This document shows positions 33,410 to 42,263 of a DNA stretch of 64,000 bases, in pieces. The stretch's first letter is position 1; the number at the start of each line of letters is the position of its first letter. The notes under the pieces are model-generated. The model searched no databases and was not told the origin of the DNA. It saw only the letters and a program-made list of their open reading frames with translations. Source of the stretch: DATHBD01 sp035296325 (GTDB lineage: Bacteria > Actinomycetota > Actinomycetes > Mycobacteriales > Micromonosporaceae); NCBI GenBank assembly GCA_035296325.1, contig DATHBD010000054.1, positions 114,799 through 178,798 of the forward strand, given 5' to 3'. Position numbers and translations under genes: made by a program.

Positions 33410-34629
33410 CAGATCCCTCCCACGAATCTGCCGGGCGCCAGGCGCCCGTCCGGATCGAACCGCTCCTTGACCCGGCGCATCAGCGCCAAGCCGGGCACCG
33501 GCCCCCAGAGGTCGACGCGCTCGCGGACCGATCGGGGAGCGGTGAGCACCACCGCGTGCCCGCCGCCCTCGGTTGCCTCCGCGCGCAACGTCTCGACGAC
33601 CAGCGCTGCGGTCGCCGGGTCGGTCGCGCCGGGCAGGCCGGCGTAGAGCACCCCGGTCCCGGCCGATCCGCGCACACCCAGCGCCACCCCGGACCGCTGC
33701 CGGATCGCCGCCGTGGCCGCGAGCAGCGCCGGGACCCGCGACAGCGGGGCCGTCAGCTTCAGTCCGACATCGCCGTCGCGCCACGGGTACCCGGCGAACC
33801 AGGTCGGCGGCTCGTCGGAAACCACCGGGTCACCGCCGAGAAGGCGCCGGGTGACCGTCGCCCGCGCCGCCACGCCCTCGGGTACGCCCTCCAGGAGCAC
33901 AGCCACCCCGATCCGGCCGTCCGGGGACGCGTCGATCTCCAGCGCGCTCGGCACGACCTGTGCACCCAGCACGGCCGCGACGATGCCGGCGGCGTCGTCC
34001 ACCGTGTCGACCCGGCGGGCGACGGACGCGGTCGCTGCCGGCACCGGGTGCAGCCGGAAGGCGCACTCGGTGATCAGCCCGAGCGTGCCGTACGAGCCGG
34101 TGAACAGCTTGCCGAGGTCGTAGCCGGCGACGTTCTTGACCACCTTGCCGCCGGCGTGGGCGATCGCACCGTCGGCGCGCACGATGGTGATGCCGATGAG
34201 CAGGTCCCGCGCGGTGCCGTAGAGCATCCGGCGGCCCCCGCTGGTCGCCGCGGCGACGGTCCCGCCGATGGTGGCCCCGGGTGCTGCGCTGTCCAACGCC
34301 AACTGCTGGCCGGCGGGGGCGAGCTCGGCCTGCAGGTGCGCCATCGGCGTGCCGGCGCGGGCCACCACGATGAGGTCCCCGGCGGCGTGCTCGACGATGC
34401 CACTGAGCCGGTGGGTGTCCACGATCAGGTCGAGCCGGCGTGGCGGGGCGCCCCACCGCTGCTTCGTTCCGCCACCCCGGACCACGACCGCCAGGTCCCG
34501 TGCGGCGGCGTTGCGAAGCACGTCGGCCGCCTCCTCGGTGGATGCCGGTGCCGCGACGAAGCGGGCCGCGACCCCGTCGATGACGTCGTCCGGGCCGGCC
34601 GGCCGCCACGGAGCCTGGGGGGAGGCCAT
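33409..34629 (-). CDS. glcE: Glycolate oxidase FAD-binding subunit
   Basis: 406 residues. The PCMH-type FAD domain is shown by VVRGGGTKQRWGAPP, PGATIGGTVAAATSGGRRMLYG and GGKVVKNVAGYDLGKLFTGSYGTLG. GlcE is shorter than GlcD in its FAD motifs and is needed for the complex. Start and stop overlap glcD and glcF by one to three bases, so subunits are made together. Confidence 0.92.
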   Translation of the reverse strand: MASPQAPWRPAGPDDVIDGVAARFVAAPASTEEAADVLRNAAARDLAVVVRGGGTKQRWGAPPRRLDLIVDTHRLSGIVEHAAGDLIVVARAGTPMAHLQAELAPAGQQLALDSAAPGATIGGTVAAATSGGRRMLYGTARDLLIGITIVRADGAIAHAGGKVVKNVAGYDLGKLFTGSYGTLGLITECAFRLHPVPAATASVARRVDTVDDAAGIVAAVLGAQVVPSALEIDASPDGRIGVAVLLEGVPEGVAARATVTRRLLGGDPVVSDEPPTWFAGYPWRDGDVGLKLTAPLSRVPALLAATAAIRQRSGVALGVRGSAGTGVLYAGLPGATDPATAALVVETLRAEATEGGGHAVVLTAPRSVRERVDLWGPVPGLALMRRVKERFDPDGRLAPGRFVGGI

Positions 34630-36101
34630 CAGAAGACCTCGGCCAGACCGGCCTCCTGCACCGGGTGCGCGCCCCTGCGCCGGCCGGGCACCTCACCGCA
34701 GAGCCGGGGCGTGGGGAAGATCTTCCCCGGGTTGGCGAGCCCGCGCGGGTCGAACGCACACCGCACCAACTGCATCGTGTCCAGGTCGTCGGCGCTGTAC
34801 ATCAGCGGCAGGGACTTCGCCTTGTCGATACCGACGCCGTGCTCCCCGGTGATCGACCCACCGGCCGCGATGCAGAGCGCCAGGATCGCCGCCGACACCT
34901 CCTCGGCCCGCTCCGACTCGCCGGGCACCGCGTCGTCGAAGAGCACCAGCGGGTGCAGGTTGCCGTCGCCGGCGTGGAAGACGTTCGCCACCCGTACGCC
35001 CTGCCTGTGCGCCAGCGCGGCGATGTTGCGCAGCACCTCGGGCAGCGCGGTGCGCGGGATGACGCCGTCCTGCACGATGTAGTCCGGGCTGATCCGCCCC
35101 ACCGCGGCGAACGCCGACTTACGGCCCTTCCAGAACAGCGCCCGCTCGGCGTCGTCCCGGGCGATCCGGATCTCGAATGCGCCGGCGCTCCGGCAGTAGG
35201 CCTCCACGCGCGCGAACTGCGCGTCGACCTCGGCGGCCGGCCCGTCCAGTTCCACGATGAGCACCGCGCCGGCGCCGGTCGGGTAGTCGCAGTGCACCGC
35301 CGCCTCGGCGGCCTCGATCGCAAGCGCGTCCATCATCTCGATCGCGGCCGGGACCAGGCCGGCGCCGATGATGACCGAGGTCGCCGCACCGGCCTGGTCC
35401 GTCGTGGCGAACGCGGCGAGCAGCGTACGTACCGACTCCGGCAGCCGGACCAGCCGCACCGTCACCTCGGTGGCGATGCCCAGCGTGCCTTCCGAGCCGA
35501 CGAACGCGCCGAGCAGGTCGTACCCGGGCGCGTCCGGCGCCCGCCCACCGAGGCGGACCAGGTCGCCGTCCGGGGTCACGATCTCCGCTGCGGTGACGTG
35601 GTTGGTGGTGAAGCCGTACTTGAGGCAGTGCGCTCCGCCGGAGTTCTCCGCCACGTTGCCGCCAATCGAGCAGATCTGCTGGCTGGACGGGTCGGGGGCG
35701 TAGTAGTACCCGAACGGCGCCGCCGCCCGCGTCACGTCGGCGTTGATCACGCCCGGCTCGACGACGGCCCGCTCGTCCTGCGGCGCGACCTCGAGAATCC
35801 GGCGCAGCTGCGAGGTGACGATCAGCACACCCTCGGCGTGCGGCAGCGCACCGCCGGACAGCCCGGTGCCCGAGCCGCGCGCCACGAACGGCACGCCGGC
35901 CTCGGCGCAGTGCCGCACCACGGCCGCGCACTCCGCGCTGCTGCGTGGGAACACGACCAGGGCGGGAACCACCCGGTACCGGGCGAGCCCGTCGCACTCG
36001 TAGGTGCGTAGCTGCTGCCGGTCGGTGAGGACCTGCTCGGCGTGCAGGATCGTGCGCAGGTCGGCGGCGAGCCGGGCGATGGTGTCCTGGACGCTGGTCA
36101 T
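34629..36101 (-). CDS. glcD: Glycolate oxidase FAD-linked subunit
   Basis: 490 residues from ATG 36101. FAD-binding motifs are PFVARGSGTGLSGGALPHAEG, CSIGGNVAENSGGAHCLKYG and VGSEGTLGIATEV. The C-terminal metal/active-site segment is FHAGDGNLHPLV with ITGEHGVGIDK near the end. The family oxidises glycolate or D-lactate. With glcE and glcF it forms the glyoxylate-producing complex. The start is 68 bases from the divergent malQ start. Confidence 0.93.
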   Translation of the reverse strand: MTSVQDTIARLAADLRTILHAEQVLTDRQQLRTYECDGLARYRVVPALVVFPRSSAECAAVVRHCAEAGVPFVARGSGTGLSGGALPHAEGVLIVTSQLRRILEVAPQDERAVVEPGVINADVTRAAAPFGYYYAPDPSSQQICSIGGNVAENSGGAHCLKYGFTTNHVTAAEIVTPDGDLVRLGGRAPDAPGYDLLGAFVGSEGTLGIATEVTVRLVRLPESVRTLLAAFATTDQAGAATSVIIGAGLVPAAIEMMDALAIEAAEAAVHCDYPTGAGAVLIVELDGPAAEVDAQFARVEAYCRSAGAFEIRIARDDAERALFWKGRKSAFAAVGRISPDYIVQDGVIPRTALPEVLRNIAALAHRQGVRVANVFHAGDGNLHPLVLFDDAVPGESERAEEVSAAILALCIAAGGSITGEHGVGIDKAKSLPLMYSADDLDTMQLVRCAFDPRGLANPGKIFPTPRLCGEVPGRRRGAHPVQEAGLAEVF

Positions 36102-36169
36102 GACCGCCCTCCCGGCACGGGATCCGGTTTCTCAGGTGATGGTAGTGCCGATTCGGGTAGGAGAGGCGG

Positions 36170-38128
36170 GTGAGCGCAGACCGGAACACAGAACTCGCGG
36201 CCCTCGCGGCGGCGCACGGGGTGAGCACTCGATACGAGGACGCGAAGCAGCAGGAGGTCGATGTCGACCCCGACATCGTCCGCACGGTGCTCGGGCTGCT
36301 CGACGTGCCGGCGAACTCGCCGGCTGACGTCCGTGACGGGCTGGCGCTGGCCCGACGCCGGGCCGACACCCTCCCGCGGACCGTCGTGGTGTACCCGGGG
36401 GAGCGCTGGCCATCGGCCACGGCTGCCGCCATCGCCGAGGACGGAACGGCGCACGACCTGCCCGCCGGGGGCCCCATCCGGCTGCCACTGGGCTGGTACC
36501 GGCTCGCCGGCGCGGCCGACAGCACGCTGATCGTGGCCCCGTCCCGCCTGCCGGACCCGCCGCCGGCCTGGGGGTGGATGCTGCAGCTCTATGCGCTGCA
36601 TTCGGCCGGGTCCTGGGGCGCCGGCGACATCGGTGACCTGGGCGCGTTCGTCGAGTGGGCCGCCGCCGCCGGGGAGGCCGGCTTCGTGCTGCTCAACCCG
36701 ATGCACGCGGTCTCGACCGTCCCCTCGGTGCAGGCCTCGCCGTACTCACCGTCGAGCCGGCGCTTCACCAACCCGCTCTACCTCAGCGTGCCCGACACCG
36801 GGGCGTACCGGCGGGCGCCGGCGGACGTGCGGGCGCGGGTCGACGCGCTGCGCCCGCCGCCCGGCGGCGCGCTGATCGACTACGACCGGGTGTGGCGCGC
36901 CAAGCTCGCCGCGCTCGAAGCGCTCTTCCCCTACGCCGAGCCGGCCGGAGAAATCGAGCCGGCGCTGCGAAACTTCGCCACCTTCTGTGCCCTGGCGGAG
37001 CAGCACGGCGCCAACTGGCAGGAGTGGCCCGAGCAACTGCGTCGGCCGGAGTCGCCGGCGGTCGCGGACGCCGGCGGCGCGGTCGGCGAGCGGGTTGCCT
37101 TCCATGCCTGGTTGCAGCGCGAGTGCCGGGCGCAGCTGAGCCGGGCCCAGGACGCCGCGCGCGCCGCCGGCATGCCCGTCGGTCTGGTGCATGACCTGGC
37201 GGTGGGCGTGGACCCGGCGGGCGCGGACGGCTGGCTGCTCCAGGACGTGCTGGCGCGCGGTGTGCATGTGGGTGCCCCGCCGGACGCGTTCAACCAGCGC
37301 GGACAGGACTGGGGGCTGGCCGCGTGGCGGCCGGACCGGCTCGTCGCGACCGGGTACGCCGCCTACCGTGACCAGCTGCGCTCGGTGCTCGCAACCGCCG
37401 GCGGCATCCGCGTGGATCACGTACTGGGATTGTGGCGACTGTGGTGGGTGTTGCCCGGGGGCGGGTCGCCGGAGTACGGCACGTACGTGCGCTACGACGC
37501 CAGGGCGATGCTCGGCGTCCTGGCGCTGGAGGCGCATCTGGCGGGTGCTGTCGTCGTCGCCGAGGATCTGGGCACGGTCGAGCCCGGCGTCCGGGAGACG
37601 CTGCGGGACCAGCACATGCTGAGCTCTGAGGTGCTGTGGTTCGCCCGGGAGGTGGAGGCCGACGGTGGGGCGTTCCGCCCGCCGGCGACCTGGCCGGCCG
37701 GTGCCGCGGCGAGCATCTCCACGCACGACCTGCCGACCGCGCCGGGCCTGCTGGCCGGCGAGCACGTCCGGGTCCGCGCCGAGCTCGGCCTGCTCGCGGT
37801 CGACCTCGTCGAGGAGCAGGCCCGGGCGGCGGCGGACCGGGCACAACTCGTCGCGCTGCTGCGGAGCGAAGGGCTGGTGCCGGCGGGCGCCACCGACGCC
37901 GAACTCGTGCTCGGGATGCACCGGCTGTTGGCCGCGTCCCCGTGCCGGTTCCTGATGGCGTCCCCGTACGACGTGCTGGGGGAGACCCGACAGCCCAACC
38001 TGCCCGGCACGGTCGACGAGTACCCGAACTGGCGGATTCCCCTGCCGGCGCCGGTGGAGGCGATGCGCGACGATCCGCGGATGCACGAGGTGGCCGCCCT
38101 GCTCGGCAAGGCCCGTCCGCGACCCTGA
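36170..38128 (+). CDS. malQ: 4-alpha-glucanotransferase
   Basis: 652 residues from GTG 36170, preceded by AGGAGAGG. The GH77 fold is shown by SSRRFTNPLYLSV, INWQEW-like (GANWQEWPEQL), and the catalytic nucleophile D416 in IRVDHVLGLWRLWWVLPGG. VVAEDLGTVEPGVRETL contains the acid/base Glu. The N-terminal extension (about 130 residues) is typical of actinobacterial MalQ. It disproportionates maltodextrins inside the cell. Neighbouring sugar import and trehalose genes suggest a common alpha-glucan pathway. Confidence 0.93.
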   Translation: MSADRNTELAALAAAHGVSTRYEDAKQQEVDVDPDIVRTVLGLLDVPANSPADVRDGLALARRRADTLPRTVVVYPGERWPSATAAAIAEDGTAHDLPAGGPIRLPLGWYRLAGAADSTLIVAPSRLPDPPPAWGWMLQLYALHSAGSWGAGDIGDLGAFVEWAAAAGEAGFVLLNPMHAVSTVPSVQASPYSPSSRRFTNPLYLSVPDTGAYRRAPADVRARVDALRPPPGGALIDYDRVWRAKLAALEALFPYAEPAGEIEPALRNFATFCALAEQHGANWQEWPEQLRRPESPAVADAGGAVGERVAFHAWLQRECRAQLSRAQDAARAAGMPVGLVHDLAVGVDPAGADGWLLQDVLARGVHVGAPPDAFNQRGQDWGLAAWRPDRLVATGYAAYRDQLRSVLATAGGIRVDHVLGLWRLWWVLPGGGSPEYGTYVRYDARAMLGVLALEAHLAGAVVVAEDLGTVEPGVRETLRDQHMLSSEVLWFAREVEADGGAFRPPATWPAGAAASISTHDLPTAPGLLAGEHVRVRAELGLLAVDLVEEQARAAADRAQLVALLRSEGLVPAGATDAELVLGMHRLLAASPCRFLMASPYDVLGETRQPNLPGTVDEYPNWRIPLPAPVEAMRDDPRMHEVAALLGKARPRP

Positions 38129-38153
38129 TCGACGGCGGGCTCGGCCGGCCCGG

Positions 38154-38414
38154 CTACTCGACGGAGCGGCGCAGCGAGTACATCACCGAGTGGATCCGGG
38201 AGGGCTGACCGACCAGCAGCGCGGCGCGGTCGTAGGCCTGCCAGCCGGCAGCGCCGGCGCGGTTGAGATGGCGCAGGTCATCGAAGCGTTCGTCGGTGCC
38301 CCAGTTCTGCGCGCCGCCGGGGTGGCGGAAGATGGCCTCGTAGTCCATGAACCGGTCGCCGCCGAATTCGCCGGTCGACTTGTATTCCAGCCGTGCGTAC
38401 TCCCATGTCGTCAC
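38154..38414 (-). CDS. Small DUF4177-like protein
   Basis: 86 residues from ATG 38414. It begins MTTWEYARLEY and ends with LNRAGAAGWQAYDRAALLVG, the LNxxGxxGW pattern of DUF4177-type proteins. The central part (FMDYEAIFRHPGGAQNWGT) is specific to this protein. It is cytosolic with no known activity. It sits in the gap between malQ and the sugar ABC operon on the opposite strand. Confidence 0.72.
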   Translation of the reverse strand: MTTWEYARLEYKSTGEFGGDRFMDYEAIFRHPGGAQNWGTDERFDDLRHLNRAGAAGWQAYDRAALLVGQPSRIHSVMYSLRRSVE

Positions 38415-38925
38415 CGCGCCATTCTGCCAGTGCTCCGGCCCGGCTTGGAGCGGGCGCAGCGCCGTTGACCGGATTAGGCCGGCGGGACGGCGAGGCCCAG
38501 CAACAGCGGTAGCGTCACCACTCGACCTTGGCCGGGGCCACTATTGCGCCGATGGCGATGTTGAATTGTTATCACCTTCCAGCGGGCGGATCGACGCAGA
38601 GCCCTGCTGATCGCCCGGGCAGCTACATAGGCTCTGAGGAGGACACCAGATCGACACGCCGGTAACGGGTACGTAACCGAGAGATCACTCACAGCGACGA
38701 TAGGTTGACTGAAAGGAAGGATTGCTCCCGGCAGACCGCCGCGGTGGCAGCACGCCACGCGGTGATTCCGGTCGGCCTCAAACCGCTCATATCGTCTAAT
38801 TGTTATTAAGTCGATCAACGAGTAGCCATTGCGCCCGCCTCCGCCGGGACTTTGACTGATCGGGAAGCGTTTCTCCGGACACGTGCCTCACGCCCGGCCG
38901 GAGCAAGAAGAGAAAGGAAAGGGAC
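38415..38925 (+). promoter_or_regulatory. Upstream regulatory region of the sugar ABC operon
   Basis: 511 bases with no convincing gene, and the longest AT-enriched stretch in the window. It holds two similar AT-rich motifs, GAATTGTTAT (38563-38572) and TAATTGTTAT (38797-38806). The sequence GGGAAGCGTTTCTCC (38861-38875) is an imperfect palindrome that resembles LacI-family operators. The ribosome-binding region AGAAAGGAAAGG ends just before the ATG at 38926. I could not pair a confident -35/-10. Regulation by a LacI-type sugar repressor is therefore an inference. Confidence 0.45.
38861..38875 (+). promoter_or_regulatory. LacI-like operator candidate
   Basis: The core GAAGCGTTTC matches its reverse complement at 8 of 10 positions and carries the central CG typical of LacI/GalR operators. 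It lies about 50 bases upstream of the substrate-binding protein start, in a place where a repressor could block transcription. No LacI-type gene is in the window. Confidence 0.4.
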
Positions 38926-40290
38926 ATGTCCCTTCGCCTCACAAATCCGCGACTGACCGCGGCTATGGCCGGCGCCCTCGGACTCACCCTCGCGGTCACC
39001 GCCTGTGGCGGTAACAGCGACGACGTCGGGGGTGGCGACACGCCGAGCGCGAGCTCGATCGACTGTGAGCCGTACAAGAAGTTCGGCGACCTCAAGGGCA
39101 AGACCGTCTCCATCTACACGGGCATCGTGACGCCGGAGGATACGGCGCACATGAACTCGTACAAGCCCTTCGAGACGTGTACCGGCGTCACCGTCAAGTA
39201 CGAGGGTGACAAGTCCTTCGAGACGCAGATCCTGGTCCGGGCCCGTGCCGGCAACCCGCCGGACCTGGGCATCATTCCGCAGCCCGGTCTGTTGGCGCAG
39301 TTAGTGAGCACCGGCAAGGTCGTCGAGGCCCCGCCCGAGACGGTCGCGAACGTCGACAAGTTCTGGACCAAGGACTGGAAGGCCTACGGCACCGTCAACG
39401 GCAAGTTCTACGCCGCGCCGCTGGGTGCCAGCGTCAAGTCGCTGGTGTGGTACTCCCCGAAGCAGTTCAAAGAGGGCAACTACACCGCCCCGAAGACGCT
39501 CGACGAGCTGACCGCGCTCTCCGACAAGATCGCGGGTGCGGGCAAGAAGCCGTGGTGTGCGGGCATCGGCAGCGGTGAGGCCACCGGCTGGCCGATCACC
39601 GACTGGATGGAAGACATGATGCTCCGGCTCTCCGGGCCGGCGGAGTACGACAGGTGGGTCAAGCACGAGATCCCGTTCAACGCACCGGGGCCGCGTGCCG
39701 CGCTCGACGAGGTCGGCAAGTTCCTCAAGAACGACAAGTACGTCAACGGCGGCCTCGGTGACGTCAAGAGCATCGCGACGACCACGTTCCAGGACGGCGG
39801 CCTGCCCATCCTCGACGGCAACTGCGCGCTGCACCGCCAGGCGAGCTTCTACGCGGCCAACTGGACCAAGGGAACCAAGGTGGCCGAGGACGGCGACGTC
39901 TTCGCGTTCTACCTGCCGGGTAAGAGCGCCGACGACAAGCCGGTGCTCGGCGGCGGCGAATTCATCGCCGCCTTCAACGACCGTCCGGAGGTCAAGGCGT
40001 TCCAGACCTACCTCTCCAGCGACACCTGGGCCAACACCAAGGCCAGTCTGGGCGGCACCGTGACCAGCGCCAACAAGGGCCTCAAGATCGACCAGTGCGA
40101 GTGCTCACCGATCGATGAGCTTGCCCTGGAGATCCTGCAGGACCCGAAGGCGGTCTTCCGCTTCGACGGCTCGGACCTGATGCCGGCCGCGGTGGGCTCC
40201 AACGCGTTCTGGAAGCAGAGCACGAGTTGGATCACCGGTCAGAACACGCAGCAGACGGTCGACGCCATCGAGGCGGCCTGGCCGAAGTAG
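38926..40290 (+). CDS. Sugar ABC transporter substrate-binding lipoprotein (AglE-like)
   Basis: 454 residues. The lipobox TLAVTACGG places the lipidated Cys at 27. The mature protein begins with a Ser/Gly-rich linker and DCEPYKKFGDLKGKTVSIYTG. The pattern of the SBP_bac_8 fold and the segment RARAGNPPDLGIIPQPG resemble alpha-glucoside binding proteins of the AglE group. It captures a sugar, probably an alpha-glucoside, outside the membrane for the two permeases that follow. The gene ends 90 bases before the first permease, with a strong hairpin between. Confidence 0.9.
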   Translation: MSLRLTNPRLTAAMAGALGLTLAVTACGGNSDDVGGGDTPSASSIDCEPYKKFGDLKGKTVSIYTGIVTPEDTAHMNSYKPFETCTGVTVKYEGDKSFETQILVRARAGNPPDLGIIPQPGLLAQLVSTGKVVEAPPETVANVDKFWTKDWKAYGTVNGKFYAAPLGASVKSLVWYSPKQFKEGNYTAPKTLDELTALSDKIAGAGKKPWCAGIGSGEATGWPITDWMEDMMLRLSGPAEYDRWVKHEIPFNAPGPRAALDEVGKFLKNDKYVNGGLGDVKSIATTTFQDGGLPILDGNCALHRQASFYAANWTKGTKVAEDGDVFAFYLPGKSADDKPVLGGGEFIAAFNDRPEVKAFQTYLSSDTWANTKASLGGTVTSANKGLKIDQCECSPIDELALEILQDPKAVFRFDGSDLMPAAVGSNAFWKQSTSWITGQNTQQTVDAIEAAWPK

Positions 40291-40301
40291 TACCTCCCCA
40301 C

Positions 40302-40342
40302 GGCGCCGGCCGGGTGCGCGCTCAGCGCACCCGGCCGGCGCC
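40302..40342 (+). terminator. Perfect 18-bp intercistronic hairpin
   Basis: GGCGCCGGCCGGGTGCGC (40302-40319) is the exact reverse complement of 40325-40342, leaving a 5-base loop (GCTCA). It lies between the binding-protein and permease genes. Such structures commonly act as partial terminators or 3' stabilisers that keep binding-protein mRNA in excess over permease mRNA. Confidence 0.7.
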
Positions 40343-40363
40343 ACCCCAGCAAGTGGCGTGTTG

Positions 40364-40373
40364 AAGGAGGTGA
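40364..40373 (+). promoter_or_regulatory. Strong ribosome-binding site fixing a TTG start
   Basis: AAGGAGGTGA is a near-perfect anti-16S complement located 7 nt before the TTG at 40381. It supports TTG as the permease start. Confidence 0.75.
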
Positions 40374-40380
40374 CGTCCGC

Positions 40381-41349
40381 TTGACCACTCCGGAGAAGTT
40401 CGTGCAGATGGGCAGCGCGATCTTGCTGTTCGTCGCGATCGTCGGGGTCATGCTGTTCATCGCGGGGCGGTTCGAAGGGCGCCGAGGAGACCGCGTCGTC
40501 GCATTCGCGTTCCTGCTGCCCAGCGTCCTGATGCTGGCGATTGGGCTGATCTACCCCGGCGTCCGCACCATCTACCAGTCGTTCTTCGACGCGGCCGGCA
40601 ACGCGTTCGTCGGGCTCGACAACTACGCGACCATCTTCACCTCCAGCGACCAGATCACGGTCCTGCGCAACACGGTGATCTGGGTGGTGGTCACGCCGTT
40701 CGTGGCCACCGCCGTCGGACTGCTCTACGCCATCCTGATCGACAAGGCGCGGGTCGAGGCGTTCGCGAAGGCACTGATCTTCCTGCCGATGGCGATCTCG
40801 TTCGTCGGCGCGAGCATCATCTGGAAGTTCGTCTACGACTTCCGCCCCGACCAGGGCGGTGTTCGGCAGATCGGCCTGCTCAACCAGATCCTGGTCTGGT
40901 TCGGCGGCAGCCCGCAGCAATGGCTCGTCGAATCCCCACTGAACACGCTGCTCCTCGTCGTGGTCATGATCTGGATTCAGGCCGGCTTCGCGATGACCGT
41001 ACTGTCGGCAGCCATCAAGGCGATCCCGGACGACGTCATCGAGGCGGCCCGCCTCGACGGCGTGACCCCGCTCGGCATGTTCCGCTTCGTCACGTTGCCG
41101 AGCATCCGCCCGGCCGTCGTGGTCGTGCTGACCACGATCGGCATCGGCACGTTGAAGGTCTTCGACATCGTGCGCACCATGACGGGCGGAAACTTCGACA
41201 CCAACGTCGTGGCCAACGAGTTCTACAACCAGAGCTTCCGTGCCTCGAACGAGGGCCTCGGCGCCGCGCTCGCCGTCCTGCTGTTCATCCTGGTGGTTCC
41301 CATCGTGGCCTACAACGTCCGGCAAATGCGCGCTTCGGAGGCAGGATGA
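40381..41349 (+). CDS. Sugar ABC transporter permease (AglF-like)
   Basis: 322 residues starting at TTG 40381 (see the ribosome-binding site). An N-terminal helix (MGSAILLFVAIVGVMLFIAG) precedes the usual six-helix MalF-type core. The EAA loop reads EAARLDGVTPLGMFRFVTLP, the contact site for the ATPase. The extra first helix and the sequence around VSFVGASIIWKFVYDFRP-like region are typical of the AglF group. No ATPase gene accompanies the operon, so a shared MsiK-type ATPase encoded elsewhere is likely. Confidence 0.9.
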   Translation: MTTPEKFVQMGSAILLFVAIVGVMLFIAGRFEGRRGDRVVAFAFLLPSVLMLAIGLIYPGVRTIYQSFFDAAGNAFVGLDNYATIFTSSDQITVLRNTVIWVVVTPFVATAVGLLYAILIDKARVEAFAKALIFLPMAISFVGASIIWKFVYDFRPDQGGVRQIGLLNQILVWFGGSPQQWLVESPLNTLLLVVVMIWIQAGFAMTVLSAAIKAIPDDVIEAARLDGVTPLGMFRFVTLPSIRPAVVVVLTTIGIGTLKVFDIVRTMTGGNFDTNVVANEFYNQSFRASNEGLGAALAVLLFILVVPIVAYNVRQMRASEAG

Positions 41350-42263
41350 GCACGACAAGTGTTCCGATGACCACCACCCCGCAGGTCGTTCCGACGACGG
41401 GCGGGGCCGGCAAGATCGCGAAGAAGAAGCTGACGTCCAAGTGGGCTTCGCTCGCCGCCGTGATCATCGCCGTGCTGTGGACCCTGCCGACGTTCGGGCT
41501 GGCGATCTCCTCCATCCGGCCGGAGCGCGAGATCAGGAACAGCGGCTGGTGGACCTTCTTCACCAACCCCCAGGTCACGCTGGACAACTACCGGATGGTC
41601 CTCAGTTCCGAGGGCTCGTCGGCCCTGGGAAACTTCTTCGTCAACTCGTTCGTCATCGTCATTCCCTCGGTGATCATCCCGGTGTGCCTGGCGACGCTCG
41701 CCGCGTATGTCTTCGCCTGGATCAAGTTCCCCGGTCGGGACGTGCTCTTCGTGGCCATCTTCGCGCTGCAGATCGTGCCGATCCAGGTCACCCTGCTGCC
41801 GTTGCTCACGATCTACGTGAAGACCGGGATCGCCGGCGAGTTCTGGACCCTGTGGCTCTCCCACTCGATCTTCGCGCTGCCGTTGGCGATCTTCCTGCTG
41901 CACAACTTCATGAAGGAGATCCCGCGGGCCCTGCTCGAGGCGGCCCGGGTGGACGGTGCCGGGCACGTGCAGATCTTCTTCAAGGTGCTGCTGCCCCTGC
42001 TCACCCCGGCCCTGGCGGCATTCGGCATCTTCCAGTTCCTCTGGGTCTGGAACGACCTGCTGGTGGCGCTCACCTTCGCCGGCGGCACCGACGAGGTCGC
42101 CCCGATCACGGTGGCCCTGGCCAACCTGAGCGGCACCCGCGGCACCGCCTGGCACCTGCTCTCCGCCGGTGCCTTCGTGTCGATCATCGTCCCGGTGATC
42201 GTCTTCCTCTCGCTGCAGCGGTACTTCGTGCGCGGGCTGCTCGCGGGTGGTCTCAAGGGCTGA
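41346..42263 (+). CDS. Sugar ABC transporter permease (AglG-like)
   Basis: 305 residues from ATG 41346, overlapping the previous stop (ATGA). A Thr/Pro-rich hydrophilic N-terminus of about 30 residues precedes six helices. The EAA loop is EAARVDGAGHVQIFFKVLLP. It is the MalG-type partner of the preceding permease. Its last 11 bases overlap the end of a convergent minus-strand gene. Confidence 0.9.
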   Translation: MSTTSVPMTTTPQVVPTTGGAGKIAKKKLTSKWASLAAVIIAVLWTLPTFGLAISSIRPEREIRNSGWWTFFTNPQVTLDNYRMVLSSEGSSALGNFFVNSFVIVIPSVIIPVCLATLAAYVFAWIKFPGRDVLFVAIFALQIVPIQVTLLPLLTIYVKTGIAGEFWTLWLSHSIFALPLAIFLLHNFMKEIPRALLEAARVDGAGHVQIFFKVLLPLLTPALAAFGIFQFLWVWNDLLVALTFAGGTDEVAPITVALANLSGTRGTAWHLLSAGAFVSIIVPVIVFLSLQRYFVRGLLAGGLKG

